Positions 1-5,050 of a DNA stretch of 5,050 bases are shown in pieces; the stretch's first letter is position 1, and every line of letters starts with the position of its first letter. This DNA is from Chitinophagaceae bacterium. Lineage in GTDB: Bacteria; Bacteroidota; Bacteroidia; Chitinophagales; Chitinophagaceae. The notes below the pieces were generated by a model. The model saw nothing but the letters and a program-made list of their open reading frames with translations. It was not told the DNA's origin and did no database searches. The DNA lies in contig JAEUVL010000121.1 of assembly GCA_016786965.1 (NCBI GenBank), positions 1 to 5,050 on the forward strand. Reading direction: 5' to 3'. A program made the translations under genes and the position numbers.

Positions 1-47
1 CAGCAGAAGCGGCATTTGTAACGAAATGATAATGAGTAAAATACTGT
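1..47. other. Left-edge sequence with no assignable feature
   Basis: All three plus-strand frames close within this stretch (TAA at 19-21, TGA at 27-29 and TGA at 46-48), so at most 5 to 15 codons of an incoming gene's 3' end could be here. On the minus strand an ATG at 15-13 followed by CCG CTT CTG CTG (MPLLL) could begin a signal peptide running off the edge, but five codons cannot support a gene call. Confidence 0.3.
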
Positions 48-90
48 GAAATACAGTTTGCACACGGATGAAATACAATGGAACACGGAT
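48..90 (+). repeat. Two-copy tandem direct repeat (22 + 21 bp)
   Basis: Copy one (48-69) and copy two (70-90) both start with GAAATACA and end with ACACGGAT, differing in the middle (GTTTGC versus ATGGA). A third, inverted copy forms the outer end of the right arm of the fold-back (208-190 read on the minus strand). The unit is thus longer than the short CACGGAT core alone. Confidence 0.7.
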
Positions 91-208
91 GACACAGATT
101 AAACAGATAAACACGGATTTTTTTGCTTCGCAGTAATCCAGCAAATTGATCTATCAAAATAATCCGTGGACATCCATCAAATCCGCGTCATCCGTGTGCT
201 TGTATTTC
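70..208. repeat. Long imperfect inverted repeat built of ACACGGATG-type units
   Basis: The left arm (70-125) and the reverse complement of the right arm (155-208) align over about 56 bases with roughly three quarters identity and one 2-base gap. Perfect blocks are GAAATACAA (70-78 with 200-208), ACACGGATGAC (83-93 with 187-197) and CACGGATT (112-119 with 161-168). The middle, 126-154, is unpaired. Each arm is itself a run of degenerate units of about 9-10 bases (ACACGGATG, ACACAGATT, AAACAGATA, ACACGGATT). No coding frame of note crosses it. It resembles the CACGGAT/ATCCGTG intergenic repeats seen in many environmental Bacteroidota genomes; that comparison is from memory, not from a search. 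Confidence 0.8.
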
Positions 209-219
209 CTCCTTTCTTT

Positions 220-235
220 ATTAATTGCAATTAAT
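220..235. repeat. 16-bp perfect palindrome, ATTAATTGCAATTAAT
   Basis: The 16 bases equal their own reverse complement and the symmetry stops abruptly at both ends. It lies in gene-free DNA between the LytTR terminator and the fold-back repeat. Perfect AT-rich palindromes of this size can be operators for dimeric regulators, but no promoter or gene start is visible beside it, so no role is assigned. Chance is not excluded in AT-rich sequence. Confidence 0.5.
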
Positions 236-263
236 CAGGTGTACCTCCTGCACCGCCGCACAT

Positions 264-295
264 AAAAAAAGCCCGCCCAAATACATGAGCAGGCT
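264..295 (-). terminator. Intrinsic terminator of the LytTR gene
   Basis: On the minus strand AGCCTGCTC (295-287) pairs over nine positions with GGGCGGGCT (278-270), including two G-T wobbles, around an 8-base loop. Seven T follow, counting the paired one (270-264). It lies 33 bases past the LytTR stop codon and has the textbook form of a GC-rich stem with an uninterrupted T run. Confidence 0.9.
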
Positions 296-328
296 GGTTG
301 GTTTTTACATTCAATATTTTATATCTTA

Positions 329-697
329 TCAGGCAGCAGGCTGGTACCAGCTTTTCAGGAACAGCGGCTTCTTTCTTTTTGATACATCTATACATTCTCC
401 ATTGGATAAATACACCGTTCCCCCACTGGCGGAACGCACCGTACCATTCGCATAATCCCTGATGAAGGACCGGTTCACGATATGGGTGCGGTGTATCCGC
501 AAAAAACGTTTGTCTTCGAGTATCTCTTCAAACCAGCGGAGCACTTTGGCCACCACCAGCGTTTTACCATTGGTGAAAAATATCTTGCTGTAATTGCTGA
601 TGGCTTCTATACGGATGATAGAACTTACATCCACCAGCACCATTCCTTTGCAGGTAAGAATTTTAAGGTCTGCCTTTTTTGTTACTGTGCACAGCAT
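329..697 (-). CDS. Stand-alone LytTR-family DNA-binding transcriptional regulator
   Basis: This 122-residue protein is almost entirely one LytTR domain. Visible signatures are IRIEAISNYSKIFF (28-41), the helix region VLRWFEEIL (52-60), the core FLRIHRTHIVN (65-75), SFIRDY (77-82), and the final strand and turn ECIDVSKRKK (101-110). LytTR domains are β-rich DNA binders that recognise paired short direct repeats. They usually follow a receiver (REC) domain in two-component regulators; here there is none, nor any membrane segment, so how it is controlled is unknown. ATG at 697 is the only reasonable start: an in-frame TAG lies two codons upstream (703-701), which also rules out a same-frame REC fusion. 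No clear Shine-Dalgarno is seen, which is common in Bacteroidota. It ends in TGA (331-329), 33 bases before its terminator. Its targets cannot be read from the window; proximity to the giant surface-protein gene is suggestive only. Confidence 0.9.
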   Translation of the reverse strand: MLCTVTKKADLKILTCKGMVLVDVSSIIRIEAISNYSKIFFTNGKTLVVAKVLRWFEEILEDKRFLRIHRTHIVNRSFIRDYANGTVRSASGGTVYLSNGECIDVSKRKKPLFLKSWYQPAA

Positions 698-716
698 TGG
701 CTAAAAATTGCATGTC

Positions 717-753
717 AAAAATTGGCTGCCGGTATTTCACGGCAGCCTTTTTT
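717..753 (-). terminator. Intrinsic terminator after the giant gene, potentially bidirectional
   Basis: A perfect 8-bp stem, GGCTGCCG (724-731) with CGGCAGCC (740-747), encloses an 8-base loop. Read on the minus strand it starts 26 bases after the giant gene's stop and is followed by AATTTTT (723-717). On the plus strand it is followed by six T (748-753), so it could stop transcription both ways, although no plus-strand gene enters it here. The minus-strand T run begins after two A, so it may be leaky in that direction. Confidence 0.8.
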
Positions 754-772
754 CGGGTTTATTCAATCAGGG

Positions 773-3700
773 TTAGTTTCCATTTAGCTTCAGATCAAAT
801 CCGGTGGCAACGGTCACCGTTGCACCCGTTGTGATGGTGAGGCTTCTTATCTCCACGTTCAGGTTCACTACCGGGTAGTTAGGCACACCGGTCTTCACGA
901 TCACATTGGAGGTAGTGGTGGGTATTGTACCACAGGTCCAGTTACCGGCATTGTTCCAGTCGGTATTCACGGCCCCTGTCCACTCCAGCGTGTTGGCTGG
1001 CAGCACGGTTACAGTAACGTTCGCATTGTTGAAACATCCTGCGGCGCTTGTTACCAGTACATTGTAAGGAGTGGTAGCAGCCGGAGCGGCATACACTGTT
1101 GCAATATCCTGGTTGGTATAAGGGATCGTGAGCAATGCATCGGTGAATAATCCGGTAGCTGGTGTCCACAGGTAGGTAACAGTGGTCGGCGTTGGTGTAT
1201 AACCACCATTGTACGTACCGATCGTTTGATCAGGCGGGCCATCTGACTGTACCCAGTCTGCTCCGGTGTTGCCATCGGTGGCGGCAGATCTGATAGTACC
1301 TGCGATGGTAGATGCACTTGGTGCAAAACCGGACCAGTCGCCCGCACTAACTCCTGTACCTGCATTAAACACATATCCTGAATTCAATCCTACTGCATCT
1401 ATTACGGTAGAACCTGACTTGAGTACCATGCCGACCAAATCTCCGGAGAACCATGTATCATTGGTGCCTCCTGTATTGAAATAACGGTTCGGCGCATCGT
1501 CTGTTCCGGTACCCAGGTTCAATACCAGTACCCCGTTGCCCGGAATAATAGTGGATGCAGGGATGGTAAACGGATGTGATGCCGTGCTGCTGTTGCTGGC
1601 ATAATCTGCAAAGGTCAATCCGCTTACATCTACTGGAGTAGCTGAGATATTGCTGATCTCCACCAGGTCAGCTCCGGTGATGTATGCTGGGTAAGGGCTG
1701 GTCTGTCCTGTACCTGTTCTGAACAGGGTGACCTCAGTTATCTTGATATTAGCGAAGCTGCCTGCAGTGGCTGTAGCTGTTAAGGCTACTCCTACACCCG
1801 GACAAGTGGTGGCTGCCGCAGGTGAGATGCTCACTGTTGGCTGTGGATTCAATGTAACTACCACTGCATTCGAGGTGGTGGAACAACCTGTTACACCATC
1901 TGTCACGGTCAATGCATAAAGACCTGTGGCGGTGGCTGTATAAGTGGTTCCTGTTTGTCCTGCAATAGGCACTCCGCCATTTCTCCACTGGTAAGTGGGT
2001 GATGCGGCGCTGGTGCTTCCCAGTGAAAGGAGTTGTGAACCGGAAGGTGCACAAAGATTGATCGGGCCTGCTGGTGTAATATTAATAGATGGCGGAGCTA
2101 CCACAGTAAAGGTGAGGTTGCTGCACACGGTTACACCGTTAGCATTCCTTGGTTCTATTCTCCATGAATATACCCCTGGTGTCAGTATGCCTGCATTATA
2201 AGTAAGACCGGCCTGGTTAGAAGATGCCAGTGTAGTGGCAGGGCCTGCACCCGGATCGAAATACACATCATAGCCGGTGGCATTGGCACCTGCTGTCCAG
2301 GTCAATGTAGTGGCATTACCTGACTGACAGGCATTGGATGCATTGGCAGGTGTAAAGGTAGCAGGGCAGGATGGCAACGGTGCGTACACACAAATGCTGA
2401 ACTGACTGTTGCTTACCGGCGCTCCGCCGATACCACTTGGATGCTGGTACACCCTGATATAATATGTATCACCCGGTGTAAGGGATGAGGCGATTGTTTG
2501 TTCTGTTACACCTGTACCGCCGCCATTCACACAACCTGTTGGTGTTAACACCAGTGTGGAAGGACAGGTACCGGTGGAAGAATATAACTGTATGGCAGGG
2601 TTTACTCCGGATACAGGCACCACATCAATATTAGCGGTACCGCTGGCCGGTGCCACAAAGCTGAACCATACATCGTTCACTGTGCCCGCACCTGTACAGG
2701 TTGGAGTGATCACTCCAAATACCGTAGTGTTAGTGGCCGTAAGGAAAGACGTATTGCTTGGCAGGTTGTTATCACTGTAAGGAGTGCAGGTACTGTTCAC
2801 TGTCAATGGTACTGCACCACAAGGATCATCATTAGCAGGTGGTGGCACTACTTCATTTATACAGATAGAGAAATCAGGCATACCTGCCGCAGCAGTGGTG
2901 GTTCCCAAGGCAGGGGCCTGGCTGGCACCTGTGCCTGCATGATATACTCTTACATAGTAAACACTGCTTGGCGTAAGGCCGGTAGCATTGATCACTTCTG
3001 TTAATCCTGCACCTGTTGCATTCACACAAGCAATGGAAGTGATACCCTGGTCGCTGAATAATTGTACCACAGGGTTGTAACCACTGCCACCACGTACCGT
3101 AATATTCTGCTGGGAAGTGGTAGCGGTGAAGCTGAACCATACATCATCATCAGGAGTGCCCGGTGTGCCTGCACTACACACGGTAATGCCAGCAGAAGCC
3201 GTTGCCTGTGAAGAAGTATAGAACGTACCGCATAAGCTGGTGCAGGGTGATGCATTGACAGGCAGTGTTTGCGCAGCAGTTGGTTCATCATTGGCCGGAA
3301 CACCCGGGCCTGCTCCTGCACCACCATAGGTGCCGGGAATAAAGGTGTACCGGGTATTACATTCCGGCATTCTGCCGAGTGCATTGTTGGCGGTGTTCAG
3401 GAAGTTCTGAACGTTCTCTACTTGCTGTGTCTGCAGTTCCGCCACTGTTGGTGTGGCAGTAATAACTGCAGCGTTCACACCCAGTGAATAAGAATATCCA
3501 AAGTCGGACGTACCGTTAAATCCTTCAAAAGTGCCATAGTTATAATCGATCTGTCCGTTGGCCTCATATAGTTTTACCTGGAAGTTAAGGTTGGGCCCTG
3601 CATTATTGAAGGTCTCCATACCTATCCATTCTACGGTCAGCACCTGGTTGCCCGGTGTGCCGCTGAGTTCATATTTTATTCCATTGGCCAGTCCGGCGGC

Positions 3701-5050
3701 TGTGCCCGGGTTGCCCTGGCATACCAGGTCATCATAGAATGGTGCCAGTGCATTCAGTGTACCGGTGGTACTGGTAAACACACCATTGCTCCATCCATAT
3801 GCACCTGATCCGCTACCGGTGGCGGCTGTACCTACATTGAATGTGAGGTAGCCGTTGGTAGATACAGAGAAATTATTGTACACTGCTCCTTTGTACGGGA
3901 AGGCAAAGCCAATAGGCTGTGAGGTACTCAGGTTATCATCCGTATTGGTCGCTGTATTTCTCCAGCCACTCATACTGGTACCGGTACCGGCTATTGACGT
4001 ATAAGTTATACCTGTTGTTCTTGTCACATTGAACTGGCAGTTCACGCCATTCACTGTAACGGTGGTCGATGGAGTATTTAATCCGCTCGGAACGCAGATC
4101 ACCAAACATCTCACATCTGTATTACCACTGATCGGGAATGAAGCAACTGTTGATACCGCTCCCACCACATTCGACCAGGTGCCTGCACCTGCCGGTGATG
4201 TTTGCCACTGGTAGCTGATACCAGGGCCGGTAGTGAACGGAGCGTTCAATGTAAAGGTGATATTGCCGCCTGCGCAAACAACGGGGCTTGATGCAGAGGC
4301 AGTACCTCCCTGTGCAGGTGTGCCTGTACAGAGGTTAGGATTGATGCCGTCAAATTCATCGGCACCTATATCCGGTCCTGCACCACTGTTAGATCCGCTT
4401 GGTGCACCCGGTCTTGTTTGGTTATCAAAGTCAACAGTGATACCGGCAACCGCTGCTGCGGCAGATTCCAATGTGGTGGTACCGCTGGTAATATGCAGAT
4501 CAGGAGTAGATGCAGTTGGAGCTATATAAAGAGGATCAACATTTAAGCTCAGTGCATCCTGTCCAACGGCTGTTTGCCATGCAGCCAATGATGCTACATC
4601 TGCGGAATTAAAGAATCCAAATACACCACCAGTACCTGATACAAAATAATCGTTGTTGTTCAGGTTCAAACCAGCAGGGTTTGGAGTGGTTCCGGCCACT
4701 CTTACTGCATAATGTTTACCGCCGGTGGTCGCATTGCTGCGGGCATTCATAAAGATATTATTCTGGAAAGTACGTGTGTTTGTCGTTTGATCACTGCGGA
4801 AAGCATATGTATTACCGGTTTGTGTGCCCACACCTGATCCGCCGATATATACGCTGTTGAAATAAACGCTGCTTCCGGTGGTGCTTATCAGTTCATACAA
4901 TCCGTGGATCGTATTTCCGTTTGTAACACCTTCTCCTATTGCGATCATATTGTTTTGTACACTGGCCAATCCGCTGGTAAAGCTGATACCTCTTATATCT
5001 GCGGTGGCGCTGGTGGTGGCTACTGTCAATCCATATACCTGGTTCCTTGA
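773..5050 (-). CDS. Giant modular secreted/cell-surface protein, 5' end beyond window (partial)
   Basis: The frame is open from the right edge to TAA at 775-773, giving 1425 visible residues (numbered here from the edge). The first in-window start candidate is an internal TTG at 5029, so the true start and any signal peptide lie outside. Modules: end of a right-handed β-helix, about 1-236, closing in DIGADEFDG (227-235); Ig-like, 239-336, with YQWQ and paired Cys; a β-sandwich with FPYKG and STNGYLTF, 338-573; two PPC-like domains, 584-734 and 737-890, each with DVWFSF and YY(V/I)RVY; FN3-like, 893-985; Ig-like, 986-1070; a PKD-like domain split (1071-1097 and 1285-1351) by a lamin-tail-like domain, 1098-1284; and a tail with WTGAVNTDWNNAGNW, 1352-1425. 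Such chains in Bacteroidota are normally extracellular adhesive or structural proteins exported by the type IX system. No catalytic motif is seen, and no C-terminal sorting domain. Domain calls are by eye; the ligand and function are unknown. Confidence 0.93.
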   Translation of the reverse strand, partial: SRNQVYGLTVATTSATADIRGISFTSGLASVQNNMIAIGEGVTNGNTIHGLYELISTTGSSVYFNSVYIGGSGVGTQTGNTYAFRSDQTTNTRTFQNNIFMNARSNATTGGKHYAVRVAGTTPNPAGLNLNNNDYFVSGTGGVFGFFNSADVASLAAWQTAVGQDALSLNVDPLYIAPTASTPDLHITSGTTTLESAAAAVAGITVDFDNQTRPGAPSGSNSGAGPDIGADEFDGINPNLCTGTPAQGGTASASSPVVCAGGNITFTLNAPFTTGPGISYQWQTSPAGAGTWSNVVGAVSTVASFPISGNTDVRCLVICVPSGLNTPSTTVTVNGVNCQFNVTRTTGITYTSIAGTGTSMSGWRNTATNTDDNLSTSQPIGFAFPYKGAVYNNFSVSTNGYLTFNVGTAATGSGSGAYGWSNGVFTSTTGTLNALAPFYDDLVCQGNPGTAAGLANGIKYELSGTPGNQVLTVEWIGMETFNNAGPNLNFQVKLYEANGQIDYNYGTFEGFNGTSDFGYSYSLGVNAAVITATPTVAELQTQQVENVQNFLNTANNALGRMPECNTRYTFIPGTYGGAGAGPGVPANDEPTAAQTLPVNASPCTSLCGTFYTSSQATASAGITVCSAGTPGTPDDDVWFSFTATTSQQNITVRGGSGYNPVVQLFSDQGITSIACVNATGAGLTEVINATGLTPSSVYYVRVYHAGTGASQAPALGTTTAAAGMPDFSICINEVVPPPANDDPCGAVPLTVNSTCTPYSDNNLPSNTSFLTATNTTVFGVITPTCTGAGTVNDVWFSFVAPASGTANIDVVPVSGVNPAIQLYSSTGTCPSTLVLTPTGCVNGGGTGVTEQTIASSLTPGDTYYIRVYQHPSGIGGAPVSNSQFSICVYAPLPSCPATFTPANASNACQSGNATTLTWTAGANATGYDVYFDPGAGPATTLASSNQAGLTYNAGILTPGVYSWRIEPRNANGVTVCSNLTFTVVAPPSINITPAGPINLCAPSGSQLLSLGSTSAASPTYQWRNGGVPIAGQTGTTYTATATGLYALTVTDGVTGCSTTSNAVVVTLNPQPTVSISPAAATTCPGVGVALTATATAGSFANIKITEVTLFRTGTGQTSPYPAYITGADLVEISNISATPVDVSGLTFADYASNSSTASHPFTIPASTIIPGNGVLVLNLGTGTDDAPNRYFNTGGTNDTWFSGDLVGMVLKSGSTVIDAVGLNSGYVFNAGTGVSAGDWSGFAPSASTIAGTIRSAATDGNTGADWVQSDGPPDQTIGTYNGGYTPTPTTVTYLWTPATGLFTDALLTIPYTNQDIATVYAAPAATTPYNVLVTSAAGCFNNANVTVTVLPANTLEWTGAVNTDWNNAGNWTCGTIPTTTSNVIVKTGVPNYPVVNLNVEIRSLTITTGATVTVATGFDLKLNGN
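1199..1759 (-). other. Lamin-tail-like (LTD) domain nested inside a PKD-like domain
   Basis: Sub-region of the giant gene, edge-numbered residues about 1098-1284. It opens with IKITEV, continues with DLVEISN, a VDVSGLTF strand and IIPGNGVLVLN, and closes with a DGNTGADWVQ segment. That order matches the lamin-tail fold as known from bacterial secreted proteins (INEV, then VELYN, then a glycine turn, then DW near the end). Upstream flank TTCPGVGVALTATATAG and downstream flank VTYLWTPATGLF look like the first and later strands of one PKD/Ig-like domain, so the LTD appears inserted in a loop of that domain. The assignment rests on motif reading, not on a profile search. Confidence 0.65.
2381..3298 (-). 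repeat. Tandem duplicated PPC-like domains in the giant protein
   Basis: Two consecutive modules of about 150 residues begin with PANDEP (residue 585) and PANDDP (residue 738), 153 residues apart. Both carry a Cys about 15 to 18 residues later, a second Cys before the DVWFSF strand, a P-x-(V/I)QL(F/Y)S strand, a CVN Cys, TE before a hydrophobic L-TP turn, YY(V/I)RVY, and a final FSIC. The shared order and four matching cysteines (603/755, 625/785, 675/840, 730/887) support an internal duplication that has since diverged. The fold resembles pre-peptidase C-terminal (PPC) β-sandwiches, which in extracellular proteins often act as accessory or binding modules. Confidence 0.75.

Noticed and set aside
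48..208. Possible CRISPR array, because of repeated short units
   Set aside because: Units are only 9-22 bases, degenerate, partly inverted, and not separated by unique spacers of constant length.
231..263. Minus-strand mini-ORF ATG TGC GGC GGT ... TAA, reading MCGGAGGTPD, suggestive of a tiny glycine-rich peptide
   Set aside because: It starts at the very end of the LytTR terminator's T run, has no Shine-Dalgarno or promoter, and is only ten codons. The open frame continues upstream through the terminator and out of frame into the LytTR gene.
664..713. Alternative minus-strand ATG at 713 upstream of the LytTR start
   Set aside because: It is out of frame with the LytTR domain and reaches a stop after 16 codons. 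It could act as a leader peptide, but nothing supports that.
716..721. TTGACA-like hexamer on the minus strand upstream of the LytTR gene
   Set aside because: It overlaps the terminator's T run, has no matching -10 element at proper spacing before the ATG, and Bacteroidota primary promoters do not use the TTGACA consensus.
225..787. Plus-strand open frames of 76 and 101 codons (225-455 and 482-787) opposite the LytTR gene
   Set aside because: They run antisense to a clear LytTR domain, cross both terminators, and their translations show no recognisable domain. They are explained by the composition of the minus-strand gene.
773..800. Frameshift near the giant gene's stop that might restore a longer C terminus
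   Set aside because: The other two minus-strand frames around 773-800 also hit stops within a few codons, and a terminator follows, so no simple frameshift gives an extended protein.
942..4529. Numerous open frames of 60-120 codons on both strands within the giant gene
   Set aside because: All lie inside the continuous 1425-codon frame. Their translations are low-complexity or Cys/Arg/His-rich, as expected for alternative frames of a Thr/Ala/Gly-rich gene, and none shows a domain.

Overview
The window reads as a piece of a Bacteroidota chromosome, most likely a Chitinophagaceae-type organism. The evidence is the style of the dominant protein: a very long, secreted-looking chain of β-sandwich modules, rich in Thr, Ala, Gly, Asn and Ser, with hallmarks common in Bacteroidota surface proteins (a β-helix ending in DIGADEFDG, DVWFSF...YYVRVY modules, a WTGAVNTDWNNAGNW tail). 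A stand-alone LytTR regulator beside it and weak or absent Shine-Dalgarno signals fit the same group. The genus is an inference.

Layout, following the direction of transcription (both genes are on the minus strand, right to left). Positions 5050-773 hold the 3' part of one giant gene whose start lies beyond the right edge: 1425 residues are visible without a stop. It encodes a modular extracellular protein with, in order, the end of a parallel β-helix, an Ig-like domain, a large β-sandwich domain, two tandem PPC-like domains, a fibronectin-III-like domain, an Ig-like domain, a PKD-like domain split by a lamin-tail-like domain, and a short C-terminal module. No type IX secretion sorting domain is visible at the C terminus. 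A perfect 8-bp hairpin with flanking T and A runs (717-753) closes this gene. Positions 697-329 encode a 122-residue protein that is essentially one LytTR DNA-binding domain, closed by its own strong terminator (264-295).

Positions 1-263 hold no supportable gene. They contain a 16-bp perfect palindrome (220-235) and a cluster of degenerate ACACGGATG-type units arranged both as a tandem repeat (48-90) and as a long imperfect inverted repeat (70-208). Such units resemble the CACGGAT-rich intergenic repeats found in many environmental Bacteroidota genomes.

No functional link between the two genes can be shown. The LytTR gene starts only 26 bases after the hairpin, so it is either expressed by read-through from the giant gene or from a promoter overlapping the hairpin or the giant gene's 3' end. 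I see no complete new defence, mobile or biosynthetic system. The items most worth following are the nested lamin-tail/PKD architecture, the missing sorting signal and the fold-back repeat.
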